64,000 nt of DNA, taken from assembly GCA_031254035.1 (NCBI GenBank), contig JAIRVF010000053.1, forward strand, positions 1 to 64,000. The letters run 5' to 3'. Numbering within the stretch: position 1 is the first letter of the stretch; each line of letters opens with the position of its first letter. The notes under the pieces were generated by a model. That model worked only from the letters and a program-made list of their open reading frames with translations, did no database searches and had not been told where the DNA came from. This DNA is from Paenibacillus sp. GTDB lineage: Bacteria > Bacillota > Bacilli > Paenibacillales > Paenibacillaceae. Positions 52,551 through 61,126 of this stretch are shown here, one piece after another. A program made the position numbers and the translations under genes.

Positions 52551-53231
52551 ATGTTGCAGTATCCTTCAGCTTGGCTGCAGAATGCATCGCTTGGAGAAAC
52601 CATTGCCTGCGAGCTGCGGCTTCGGATTATTAACGGAACTATTAATACAGGCGAGGTCATTTCGGAAAATTGGGTGGCTTCCGAGTTCGGCACAAGCCGT
52701 TCACCCGTGCGGGAAGCTTTAAAAACGCTCTCAAGCGAAGGACTTATCCGGTTGGAGAGAATGGGAGCAGTCGTACTGGGACTGAACCTGACGGATGTGG
52801 AGGAACTGTATGATGTCCGTTATTTGATTGAAAGCTTTGTTCAGCAGCGGCTGGCGGAAACGGATGTTGACGGATTGCTTGCAAATTTGCAGCGGATCGT
52901 CGACAAGATGGAACTTGCGGTAAAACATAATGATGCTGTGGAGTTTTCGTACCAGGATCTTTCCTTTCATGAAGCTATCATTACGGCCGCGGAGCATAAC
53001 CGCATTTTACATCTATGGAAAAGCATCCGACCAATTGTGATGACCGTCATGCTGATTACGACCGAGGAGATTTTCTCCAAAGGCGAGGCGAAGCTTCATA
53101 CGGTGATTAACAAGCACCACTCCATCATGGAGGGATTGCGTTCTCGGAGAAAAGACGTCGTGCAGCAGGTTGTGCAGGATTACTTTGCAGATTCAAGGAA
53201 AACGCTTCATATTAGCATTCCCGAGCATTAA
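52551..53231 (+). CDS. gntR: GntR-family repressor of gluconate use (FCD type)
   Basis: 226 residues. A GntR winged helix (IACELRLRIINGTINTGEVISENWVASEFGTSRSPVREALKTLSSEGLI) is followed by an all-helical FCD domain (VEELYDVRYLIESFVQQRLAE, SFHEAIITAAEHNRILHLW) that binds the ligand, probably gluconate. ATG follows ATAGGAGAG. Given its place between gnd and the permease and kinase genes, it should bind the operator at 51473 and the half-site near 53283. Confidence 0.92.
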   Translation: MLQYPSAWLQNASLGETIACELRLRIINGTINTGEVISENWVASEFGTSRSPVREALKTLSSEGLIRLERMGAVVLGLNLTDVEELYDVRYLIESFVQQRLAETDVDGLLANLQRIVDKMELAVKHNDAVEFSYQDLSFHEAIITAAEHNRILHLWKSIRPIVMTVMLITTEEIFSKGEAKLHTVINKHHSIMEGLRSRRKDVVQQVVQDYFADSRKTLHISIPEH

Positions 53232-53282
53232 TCCGGATGGAAGCGGCGCATGTTCCAGGGAACAGTGCCAACTAAAGTTGTC

Positions 53283-53295
53283 GACAAGTATACTA
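53283..53295 (+). promoter_or_regulatory. GntR-like half operator upstream of gntP
   Basis: GACAAGTATACTATTA keeps the ACAAGTATACT part of the palindrome at 51473 but loses the last bases. It lies about 40 bases before the MITE-like element and 330 before gntP. Confidence 0.5.
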
Positions 53296-53334
53296 TTAAA
53301 ATAAAAAATTAGCTGGGCATGATATTTGAAAGAA

Positions 53335-53576
53335 GGTTCAACATCATGATTAGTGCATGACAAAAGGCGAAAGTAGCGGAGGGGACGGAATCGATTCTTA
53401 CGAAGCGGAAGCGTTCGCCTGAAAGCTTTCCGAAGGAAAGCTAGCATCGGAAGCATATGCTGTCTCCGAATTTCTACCTTTATCAGGAAATTTGGAGACA
53501 ACAGCGATTGGAAGAACGATCCGCAACCGCAGCGGCCACCTCGCAAAATGTCATGAACTAATTTCAGTATTGAGCC
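53335..53576. mobile_element. MITE-like element, copy B (242 bp)
   Basis: Ends GGTTCAACATCATGATTAGTGCATGAC and its near-complement at 53551-53576 form imperfect terminal inverted repeats (core ATTAGTGCATGAC against GTCATGAACTAAT). It shares GGACGGAATCGATT, the TGTCTCCGAATTTC/GAAATTTGGAGACA stem and ACAGCGATTGGAAGAACGAT with copy A. It is inserted between gntR and gntP. The exact target duplication is not clear. Confidence 0.7.
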
Positions 53577-53624
53577 TGCAAGAATCCATAAATAAAGATA
53601 CCAAGATCAAGGGAGGGCGTTTGG

Positions 53625-54986
53625 ATGTCCAGTATTTTCGGTATGAGCCATAATTGGACGCTGCTTGTTTGGACACTGGTAGCAATAGCTTTTCTGATTG
53701 TATTTATCGCTAAATTCAAATGGAATCCATTTGTAACTTTATTGTTATCGGCTTTACTGTTAGGCTTTTTGACGGGTATGAAACCGCTTGATATTGTCGA
53801 TTCGGTTACCAAAGGATTGGGCGGAACGTTAGGCACCATAGCTATCGTTATTGCGCTGGGAACGATGCTCGGCAAAATGATGGCCGAGTCTGGCGGTGCG
53901 GAGCAAATCGCTACGACCCTCGTCGACCGTTTTGGTGAGAAACGTGTGCACTGGGCGATGATGATCGTCGGTTTTATCGTTGGTATTCCGGTATTTTTTG
54001 AGGTAGGCGTCATCTTGCTGATTCCGATTGTGTTTACCGTCGCACGCAAAACAAAAATGTCGCTATTGCAAATTGGCATACCGATTTTGGCTGGCTTGTC
54101 CACAGTGCATGGCTTGGTTCCGCCGCATCCAGCTCCAATGATCGCTATTAAAGCGTACGATGCGGATTTGGGCAAAACGATTTTGTATTCACTCCTTGTG
54201 GGGCTACCGGCTGCCATTGTGGCTGGGCCACTGTTTGGCAAATGGATCGGCAAAAGAATTCAGGTAGAACCGCCAGCTGAACTGGTAGAACAATTCTCTT
54301 CCAAAGAGACGCGCAAGTTGCCCGGTTTCGGGATCACATTGTTTACGATCCTGCTTCCTGTTATTCTGATGCTGATTGGTTCCGTTGCCAAAATTATCGA
54401 TTCGGAAGGCGTCTACGATATTACGGTTTTTTGCGAGTTTATCGGCCATGAGGTCATTGCGTTATTGATTTCCGTCGTGTTCTCCTTTTTCTCGCTTGGT
54501 TTTGCCCGCGGATTCTCGAAGGAGAATATTTCGAAATTTACTAGCGAATGTTTGGCTCCGACCGCGACCATCATTTTGATTATCGGCGGTGGCGGGGCAT
54601 TCAAGCAGGTGCTCATTAATAGCGGCGTTGGCGATGCGATTGCACAGATTGCAACTTCCGCCAATATCAATATTATTTTGTTTGCTTGGTTTGTGGCTGC
54701 GCTGATCCGCGTGGCAACCGGTTCGGCTACGGTAGCTATGACGACTGCGGCTGGCATCGTCGCTCCAGTGCTCGCGCTGAACCCCGGTGCAAATGTTGAA
54801 CTGGTAGTTTTGGCCACAGGCGCGGGTTCCATCGTTTTGTCCCATGTAAATGACGCTGGTTTCTGGATGGTGAAGGAGTTCTTTAACATGTCCGTGCCGC
54901 AAACGTTGAAATCGTGGACCGTTATGGAGACCTTGCTGTCGGTGGTAGGACTGATTATAATTTTGGCAGTAAGCATATTCGTATAG
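53625..54986 (+). CDS. gntP: Gluconate:H+ symporter GntP
   Basis: 453 residues with about twelve to fourteen membrane helices. GntP-family signatures are FVTLLLSALLLGFLTGM near the start, GTMLGKMMAESGGAEQIA, LVPPHPAPMIAIKAY in the middle and RVATGSATVAMTTAAGI near the end. It imports gluconate. GGGAGGG precedes the ATG by 7 bases. It lies in front of gntK with 50 bases between. Confidence 0.95.
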   Translation: MSSIFGMSHNWTLLVWTLVAIAFLIVFIAKFKWNPFVTLLLSALLLGFLTGMKPLDIVDSVTKGLGGTLGTIAIVIALGTMLGKMMAESGGAEQIATTLVDRFGEKRVHWAMMIVGFIVGIPVFFEVGVILLIPIVFTVARKTKMSLLQIGIPILAGLSTVHGLVPPHPAPMIAIKAYDADLGKTILYSLLVGLPAAIVAGPLFGKWIGKRIQVEPPAELVEQFSSKETRKLPGFGITLFTILLPVILMLIGSVAKIIDSEGVYDITVFCEFIGHEVIALLISVVFSFFSLGFARGFSKENISKFTSECLAPTATIILIIGGGGAFKQVLINSGVGDAIAQIATSANINIILFAWFVAALIRVATGSATVAMTTAAGIVAPVLALNPGANVELVVLATGAGSIVLSHVNDAGFWMVKEFFNMSVPQTLKSWTVMETLLSVVGLIIILAVSIFV

Positions 54987-55036
54987 TTTTAGAGGTTACA
55001 TGCACTTTTAATGAAATGAAGAAAGAAGGGTGAAAC

Positions 55037-56575
55037 ATGAGCAGTAAGATGATGATCGGCATCGATATCGGAACGACAAGTACCAAAGCCGTCCTTTTCG
55101 AAGAGAATGGAAAGGTCGTGGCTAAGGGGAGCGAAGGTTATCCTCTTCATACTCCGACTTCGTCGATTGCCGAACAGGATCCGGAACGGATCTTTACGGC
55201 GGTGATTCATTCGGTAAAGCAGGCTATGGAGAAAAGCGGAACACGTCCGGAGCAGGTCATGTTCGTTTCCTTCAGTTCGGCGATGCACAGCGTTATTCCG
55301 GTAGACACGGATGGTAAAGCGCTGATGAACTGCATTACCTGGGCGGATAACCGCAGCGCGGAATGGTCGGAGAAACTGAAAAAGGATTTGAATGGGCATG
55401 AAATCTACCTGCGGACAGGTACTCCGGTTCATCCGATGTCGCCGCTGACCAAACTGCTATGGCTGCGTCATGACAAACCAGAAATCTTCAGCAAAGCCGA
55501 GAAGTTTATTTCCATCAAGGAATATGTTTTTGCCAAGTTGTTTAACCAATATATCGTCGATTATTCGATTGCGTCCGCCACAGGCTTGTTTAATCTGGAA
55601 CAGCTAAACTGGGACGAGGAAGCGCTTCAGGTTGCAGGCATCGGGCCGGAGAAGCTTTCTTTGCCAGTTCCCACCACTCATGTGGTGACAGGGCTGAGTC
55701 CCGTCTTCGCCGAGGAAATGGGGATTTTGGCCTCTACACCTTTCATCGTGGGAGCAAGTGACGGCGTGCTTTCCAACCTGGGTGTGAATGCCATCGAGCC
55801 TGGAGTTGTCGCGGCAACGATCGGGACCAGTGGCGCGATCCGCACGGTTGTGGATCATCCCGTAACCGATCCGAAAGGTCGCATCTTCTGTTACGCATTG
55901 ACCGACAAGTTGTGGGTGATTGGCGGTGCGGTCAATAACGGCGGGATGTTGTTCCAATGGGTTCGGGACGAGTTTGCCGCTTCCGAAGTGGAGACGGCGA
56001 AACGCCTCGGCATTGACTCCTATGATCTGTTGACAAGGATTGCGGAGCAGGTGGATCCCGGGGCGGACGGGCTGCTGTTCCACCCGTACTTAACGGGCGA
56101 GCGGGCTCCCTTATGGAATCCGAATGCACGGGGCTCTTTTTTCGGCCTCACAATGCACCACCGCAAGGAGCACATGATCCGTGCAGTGTTGGAAGGTGTC
56201 ATTTTCAATATGTACACCGTGCTGCTTGCAATGGAGGAGATTATCGGACGCCCAACTAAAATCCACGCCACAGGCGGATTCTCTCGTTCTCCGCTGTGGC
56301 GGCAGATGATGGCGGATATTTTCGATCAGGAAGTCATCATCCCGGAAAGTTACGAAAGCTCCTGCCTTGGTGCCGTCGTGCTCGGCTTGTATGCGCTTGG
56401 AAAGACCGATTCACTGGGTATCGTATCCGGAATGGTGGGTTCCACCCATCAACACAAGCCCGTGAAGGAAAATGCGCAAATCTATCATCAGCTTCTGCCG
56501 ATCTTTATCCGGTTATCGCGGAAGCTTGAAGAGGAATACAAAGCGATCGCCGACTTTCAGCGGCAAATCTTTTAA
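55037..56575 (+). CDS. gntK: Gluconokinase (FGGY family)
   Basis: 512 residues. The first ATP-binding motif is IGIDIGTTSTKAVLFEE; the sugar site has SFSSAMHSVIPVD and CITWADNRSA; the FGGY signatures are GLLFHPYLTGERAPLWNPNARGSFFGL and HATGGFSRSPLWRQMMADIFDQEV. It phosphorylates gluconate to 6-phosphogluconate, which the dehydrogenase at 51514 then uses, so the operon is a complete route into the pentose phosphate pathway. ATG follows GAAGGGTG. Confidence 0.95.
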   Translation: MSSKMMIGIDIGTTSTKAVLFEENGKVVAKGSEGYPLHTPTSSIAEQDPERIFTAVIHSVKQAMEKSGTRPEQVMFVSFSSAMHSVIPVDTDGKALMNCITWADNRSAEWSEKLKKDLNGHEIYLRTGTPVHPMSPLTKLLWLRHDKPEIFSKAEKFISIKEYVFAKLFNQYIVDYSIASATGLFNLEQLNWDEEALQVAGIGPEKLSLPVPTTHVVTGLSPVFAEEMGILASTPFIVGASDGVLSNLGVNAIEPGVVAATIGTSGAIRTVVDHPVTDPKGRIFCYALTDKLWVIGGAVNNGGMLFQWVRDEFAASEVETAKRLGIDSYDLLTRIAEQVDPGADGLLFHPYLTGERAPLWNPNARGSFFGLTMHHRKEHMIRAVLEGVIFNMYTVLLAMEEIIGRPTKIHATGGFSRSPLWRQMMADIFDQEVIIPESYESSCLGAVVLGLYALGKTDSLGIVSGMVGSTHQHKPVKENAQIYHQLLPIFIRLSRKLEEEYKAIADFQRQIF

Positions 56576-56680
56576 ACTATGTAAGTACGAAGTATACACA
56601 TACGAATATGAATGCTTTTTGAAAAAAAGCTGCCTCGGAAAGCATATACCAGGTTCGCCTAAAAGCTTCCCGTAGAAAAC

Positions 56681-56867
56681 TCTAACGAAACTACAGGGCG
56701 CTATTGCCTTAAAAACAAAAGCAAATTAAATCTAACGAAACTACAGATCGTTATTTAGGATAGAACCGGCTTAGGCGGCACTTATTTAGCTTAATAGCGA
56801 TACCCAGTTTCGTTAGAATTTCGAAAGGACATTTTTGCTGCAAATAGCGATGTCACGTTTCGTTAGA
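56681..56867. repeat. Four copies of a 25-bp repeat in a 2+2 inverted layout
   Basis: TCTAACGAAACTACAG plus nine bases occurs at 56681-56705 and 56731-56755 in direct orientation. Its reverse complement (AATAGCGAT, then AGTTTCGTTAGA) occurs at 56793-56817 and 56843-56867. Within each pair the copies start exactly 50 bp apart. The whole can fold into a large cruciform or RNA hairpin. No gene is present. Confidence 0.85.
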
Positions 56868-57024
56868 GAATCACCCGACTGCCTTCATCTTGAAAATCAT
56901 TTGTTCAACTTAAATAGTTCAAAATCAAAAAGTGAGTCTATCTCTGTTAAATCGATAATATCTTTATCAAAGAGGCAGAAAAAAACGAAGCGGAGTTAAT
57001 CGCTTTTTGAAGTTAGACCAAACC

Positions 57025-57066
57025 AGCCCACGATTGCATCCAATGCAAAGTGGGCTGGTTTTCGTT
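57025..57066. terminator. Strong hairpin, probable terminator
   Basis: AACCAGCCCAC pairs with GTGGGCTGGTT with an inner TTGCAT/ATGCAA stem, followed by TTTCG. It lies 180 bases after the stop of the minus-strand gene at 57247 and 450 after gntK. Confidence 0.7.
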
Positions 57067-57170
57067 CTGGAAAGCTCGTTTCGAAAGCATAAGCTGTCCT
57101 CAGATTTCAACCATACTATATCTAAATTAAATGAAGTCTGAGGACAACAGAGATCGGAAGTGCGCATTGA
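57062..57170. repeat. Diverged relative of the MITE-like core
   Basis: AAAGCATAAGCTGTCCTCAGATTTC and GAAGTCTGAGGACAACAGAGATCGGAAG repeat the stem and the ACAGCGATCGGAAG block of copies A and B, with several changes and without recognisable terminal repeats. Confidence 0.5.
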
Positions 57171-57246
57171 TGAAAGGCATAAGTTCATCTATTTTAATTA
57201 CAGCTTATATAGATAAACTTAAAACCCACCTTGAGGATTCTGCGCC

Positions 57247-58632
57247 TCACCGCTGCTGAAGTTTGCGGAACACGTTGTAGCTTCTGCGGGCACATTCCGA
57301 AATGGCAATCGGATGGAAGCCGCTGATTTCCGCATACAATGTATCATTCAGCGGCGCGGTCCATAACTCGGGCAGGGCTGCTGCACCATGCGACGCGCCA
57401 AGAATGGAGCCGACGGTAGCCCCATTGCAGTCAGTATCCCAGCCGCCCAGTACGGCCGTCGTGATCCCTTTTTCAAAATCACCGCCGGAATGAATGAGCG
57501 CAGCCGCGCACAATGCGGCATTGTTATTGGTATGAACGGGATGGTAGTGCTTGAATGCTTCCCATATTTTGCTCACCAGTTCTAATTGGTCATCCGTCTC
57601 TTCGGCGATCTTGACCGCCAAGGCAACATCCTCCGCCAATCGGCAGTTTTTCGGAATTTCGCTTAATCCGATCTCAACGATCCGTTTCACATCGCTCTCC
57701 ACGAATGCGGCAGCAATCATAGCTGAACAGAACATTGCACCATAAATGCCATTTTTCACATGGGAGAAGGAAGCATCCCGCCAAGCCAACTCGGCTGCAA
57801 GCTGAGGCTGACCGGCGGCGCCATAGGCGTAGCCATCCACCCGGATTTGGGCGCCAATCCATTCGCGGAACGGATTCAAATATGAACGACCCCAGTGAAT
57901 ATGTTGTTCCCAATCCTCAGGTTGCTCTCCGCTAATATACGAAGTGACACGGGCAAAATTTAAGTAGGACTGGGCTTCGGCAGTGAACACCTGACCCAGT
58001 GATAAATGACGGTGCCACAGCTTGCCAACATCCCATGAATTAAAATCGAGACCATGATTCTCAAGCATAAGAAGGCCAAGCACCGTATAACGAATATCGT
58101 CATCGGTTTCCATGAAACGGATGCGGTCGCTGCAACTGTCCAGACTGCTCCAATGGGCAAATTCAAGACCATATTGATCTTGAGCGGTAGATTGGCTTGG
58201 GGTATAGTAACGAATCGGCCATGCTTCGGCGCCTTCAAACCACAGCTTAATATTTTTCCAGCCCGGTCTGCCATCTGAACCTTTCATGAAAGATGAAGCC
58301 TCCAGCGGTTTGCCAAGGGCGCAGCCAGCCGAGCGACCGAGCCAAGCGCCATAAAATTTGTTTTGCCATTCAGAATCATCCAAGTGATCGGTCAGTATAC
58401 GGGGACCTTCTGAGCGTTCGGCTCGGATTGCCTCCAGCTCGGATGGTTCAACATACTTGAAGGCTGCATCTGGTACAAGTACCGATAATGCATCATATAC
58501 GTCCATTAACTGCGATTCACTCGTACCAGCTGCTTCCAAACGCTCCATAAAACCCGTGACATCGCAGCCTTCCTCCCGGCGCTGCGTAATCTCACTACGA
58601 ACAATTTCTCTCAGCCCAAACCATTTCGTCAT
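57247..58632 (-). CDS. ADP-ribosylglycohydrolase family protein
   Basis: 461 residues. After an N-terminal region of about 85 residues, the all-helical ARH domain begins at NKFYGAWLGRSAGCALGKPLEA. The metal-site Asp residues are in METDDDIRYTVLGLLMLE and GGWDTDCNGATVGSILGA. Family members remove ADP-ribose from proteins or cleave related N- or O-glycosides; several bacterial relatives lie in sugar or nucleoside clusters. Its substrate is unknown. It is downstream of the AraC regulator on the same strand. Confidence 0.92.
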   Translation of the reverse strand: MTKWFGLREIVRSEITQRREEGCDVTGFMERLEAAGTSESQLMDVYDALSVLVPDAAFKYVEPSELEAIRAERSEGPRILTDHLDDSEWQNKFYGAWLGRSAGCALGKPLEASSFMKGSDGRPGWKNIKLWFEGAEAWPIRYYTPSQSTAQDQYGLEFAHWSSLDSCSDRIRFMETDDDIRYTVLGLLMLENHGLDFNSWDVGKLWHRHLSLGQVFTAEAQSYLNFARVTSYISGEQPEDWEQHIHWGRSYLNPFREWIGAQIRVDGYAYGAAGQPQLAAELAWRDASFSHVKNGIYGAMFCSAMIAAAFVESDVKRIVEIGLSEIPKNCRLAEDVALAVKIAEETDDQLELVSKIWEAFKHYHPVHTNNNAALCAAALIHSGGDFEKGITTAVLGGWDTDCNGATVGSILGASHGAAALPELWTAPLNDTLYAEISGFHPIAISECARRSYNVFRKLQQR

Positions 58633-58737
58633 CTTGAGTCTCCTCCCAAATTTCCGAATTGCCTCAAATCAAAAAGGATGCACTCATTATAACGGGCTTT
58701 GGCAGCCATGGCTTCTCAAATTACGGATTGCATTCTC

Positions 58738-59598
58738 TCATTTTTTGCTTACGGATAAAATCCCCATTGACTGCCGATAAATCGTGGGGGCCATGCCGAC
58801 GGTTTCTTTAAACACCCGGTAAAAGGTCGGCAAACTTTGAAAGCCGCATTCGAAGGCAATCTGGGCAACCGGTTTGTCCGTACCGGATAAATCCTGTTTG
58901 GCAGCCTGAATACGCAGCAGGGAGACGTAGTCCGAGAAACGATAACCCGTCGTTTCAAGGAAGGCCCGGCTCACACGCGAGACGCTTAAACCAAGCTCTT
59001 CTGCCAGTTCTCCCAGACTGATCGGCTCGCGAAAACGATTCTCGACCAATGCGGCGAGCGATTGTACCTGATGAACGGACTGGATCATGGTCTTGCGCTC
59101 GTCATCCGAGAGCATTCCGTTATAATGACGGAGAAGCCGTCCGCATAGCTGTATTAAAGCGCTTTTGGCCATCGCCAAATAACCCGGCGACTTCTCCCTT
59201 AATTCTTCCGCTATGGCTAGTACCCAGGGAATAAGCCGCTGTGCAAGCTTCGAGCCACCGGCAATATGATTGCAAAAGCAGGTGGATCGGTAGGAAAATG
59301 GCAGCAGTAATCCGGGTTCCTCTGCCAGCAGGATTGCAGCATCAAAATTAATAAAAAGATAACGGCTCGGATCGAGCGGATCCGACTGGGCAATATGCCG
59401 TTCCTCATTATTGACCAGAAACAAATCGCCAGGACCCGCCGCATAACGTTTATTGCCAAAGAAAAAATGACCTTTGCCCGACAAACAAAGGCCGATTTCA
59501 AGACTGGCGTGTGCATGAGGCGGTTGCAGATAGGTGGCGGGCGTCCATTCGAAAGCATTGATAGGAATGGGATGATCATAGGTAATATGCAGTTTCAT
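58738..59598 (-). CDS. AraC-family transcriptional regulator
   Basis: 286 residues from the ATG at 59598 (AGGAGG 12 bases upstream). A cupin-type N-terminal domain (HAHASLEIGLCLSGKGHFFFGNKRYAAGPGDLFLVNNEERH) senses a ligand. The C-terminal pair of HTH motifs is ISLGELAEELGLSVSRVSRAFLETTG and KPVAQIAFECGFQSLPTFYRVFKETVG. It lies 105 bases upstream of the ADP-ribosylglycohydrolase gene and probably controls it together with sugar-related genes. Confidence 0.93.
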   Translation of the reverse strand: MKLHITYDHPIPINAFEWTPATYLQPPHAHASLEIGLCLSGKGHFFFGNKRYAAGPGDLFLVNNEERHIAQSDPLDPSRYLFINFDAAILLAEEPGLLLPFSYRSTCFCNHIAGGSKLAQRLIPWVLAIAEELREKSPGYLAMAKSALIQLCGRLLRHYNGMLSDDERKTMIQSVHQVQSLAALVENRFREPISLGELAEELGLSVSRVSRAFLETTGYRFSDYVSLLRIQAAKQDLSGTDKPVAQIAFECGFQSLPTFYRVFKETVGMAPTIYRQSMGILSVSKK

Positions 59599-59948
59599 CG
59601 TAATCCTATGCCTCCTCTCATCTTGATCCATTCTCCCTCATCCAACTTGAATCCTGCTGCAAAAAAGTCCTTCCTCTCCATCATTTGTGATCAATGAGGC
59701 AATGAAGTTACATAAACGAATATATAAACTTTCAGTAAACCGGAAGCAAAAAAGACTTCACCGTATGTGGAGTCTTTTTTTTCGATTTAATTCGAGTTTT
59801 GATCATGAAAATACCGACGTGTTGCGAGAAGATTGGTTGTTTAACGAAAAATGTCCTGAAAAATTAGAGGTTTATAGAAGGTTAGTGTTTTATTTTGTCG
59901 AAATATTGAAGTGTAGATAATTAAGAAATCAATGAAAGGGGAGTTGAA
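59599..59948. other. Intergenic stretch between araC-type and CAP genes
   Basis: About 350 bases with one strong symmetric hairpin (59748-59782). No gene is convincing; a 77-codon frame at 59687-59920 runs through the hairpin and has no good start site. Confidence 0.55.
59748..59782. terminator. Symmetric hairpin with T-run
   Basis: AAAAAAGACT (59748-59757) and AGTCTTTTTT (59771-59780) with an inner TCA/TGG-type pair, followed by further T's. No plus-strand gene precedes it, so it may be an attenuator of the CAP gene at 59949 or an orphan. Confidence 0.6.
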
Positions 59949-60932
59949 ATGAAGCAGGTAACAAGCGAAAATCCAAAATATATCGATGAAAAGAAAAGAC
60001 TTTTCAGCAAGGGATTTCAAATGTTCGGCCTGGGACGGGGCTTGCGTCTGATGGTTCTGGCTTCCCTCATCTCGGCGGGGGTGTTGGCTGGGAGCCTGGC
60101 TGGTCCTGCGACAGCAGCAGAAGCAGTGGCTTCCGTGGGCATGAATCAGGATCAGAGTGAAGCGTTAACATACCTGAATAACATCAGAGCCAAGACGGGG
60201 CTGCAGCCTCTGCAGTTCAGCGCGACGATTTCCAAGGCGGCCCGGCTTCATGCCGTTTATTACAATACCAATCATGGAAAGTTGTCCGAGAGTGCTCATA
60301 ATGAAACCAAAGGCATGCCCGGATTTATGGGAATGGCGGTCTTCGATCGACTAAAAACATCCGGATGGTCGCCCGGAAAAAATGGATATACGACCGGCGA
60401 GATTATGCATTTCGAACAACGGGAGAGCAAGGAAGCTGTGAACGGTTGGCTGAATACCGCTTACCATCGGGAAATTATACTCAGCCACAACTATAGCGAA
60501 ATCGGTATCGGTCTTGTGAACGGAACGGCTGTCATGGATTTTGCAGGGCCGTATGATCCGGCTCCAATCCAAGGAGGAATCGCCGTATATCCATACGACG
60601 GTATGAAAAATGTAGGGACCGGTTTTTACGGTCTTGAAAGTCCTAACCCGCTGAGCAAGTTTAATGTTACAAAATCCGGTTACATCATTTCGGCAACGAC
60701 TCAGAATGAAATGGTATGGCATAAGGCCCAAATTACCGACGGGAGTGGTGCTGAAGTGCCTTATTTTGAAGAACTTCACAACAAAAATACGCTTTTTCTA
60801 TACCCCAAATCCGTTCTAAAAGGGAATCATACATATAAAGTGTCAATTTCCTACGAAATGAAAGGGAAAACCGGGAAGCAGCAAAAAACATGGTCATTCA
60901 CCACTGGCGCCGAGACCGGTTCGAAAATCTAA
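59949..60932 (+). CDS. Secreted CAP (SCP/PR-1) domain protein
   Basis: 327 residues. A long cytoplasmic-charged N-terminus is followed by a signal segment (LRLMVLASLISAGVLAGSLAGPATA). The CAP domain (about 70-210) carries ALTYLNNIRAKTGLQPLQFSATISKAARLHAVYYNTN, GEIMHFEQRE and VNGWLNTAYHREIILSHNYSEIGIGL, with the His and Glu residues of CAP cavities. The last 100 residues are a beta-rich Ig-like part. Bacterial CAP proteins are envelope or spore-coat-linked; a catalytic role is unclear. ATG follows AAAGGGGAG. Confidence 0.9.
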   Translation: MKQVTSENPKYIDEKKRLFSKGFQMFGLGRGLRLMVLASLISAGVLAGSLAGPATAAEAVASVGMNQDQSEALTYLNNIRAKTGLQPLQFSATISKAARLHAVYYNTNHGKLSESAHNETKGMPGFMGMAVFDRLKTSGWSPGKNGYTTGEIMHFEQRESKEAVNGWLNTAYHREIILSHNYSEIGIGLVNGTAVMDFAGPYDPAPIQGGIAVYPYDGMKNVGTGFYGLESPNPLSKFNVTKSGYIISATTQNEMVWHKAQITDGSGAEVPYFEELHNKNTLFLYPKSVLKGNHTYKVSISYEMKGKTGKQQKTWSFTTGAETGSKI

Positions 60933-60997
60933 GTGCCAACCTTATCTACATACCGCTGCGAGATGGAGCTTTCATATTAACTTTTGGAACCGAAATT

Positions 60998-61033
60998 AGC
61001 TGCCCTTATTTAATAATAAGAGGCGGCTTTTTG
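60998..61033 (+). terminator. Rho-independent terminator
   Basis: AGCTGCCCTTATT pairs with AATAAGAGGCGGCT (with wobble), followed by TTTTTG. It lies 65 bases after the CAP gene. Confidence 0.8.
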
Positions 61034-61126
61034 CTGCTTACTTAAGTTTCATAAAATTGGTCTTTACATTACTAATGTCTTAGTGTACTATCTACCTATA
61101 ACACTAATACAAAAGGAGATGCGAGC

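Noticed and set aside
54413..54976. 187-codon minus-strand frame within gntP
   Set aside because: It is antisense to a complete, family-length gene and has no signal of its own.
59687..59920. 77-codon plus-strand frame before the CAP gene
   Set aside because: It runs through a perfect terminator hairpin and has no binding site at its start.
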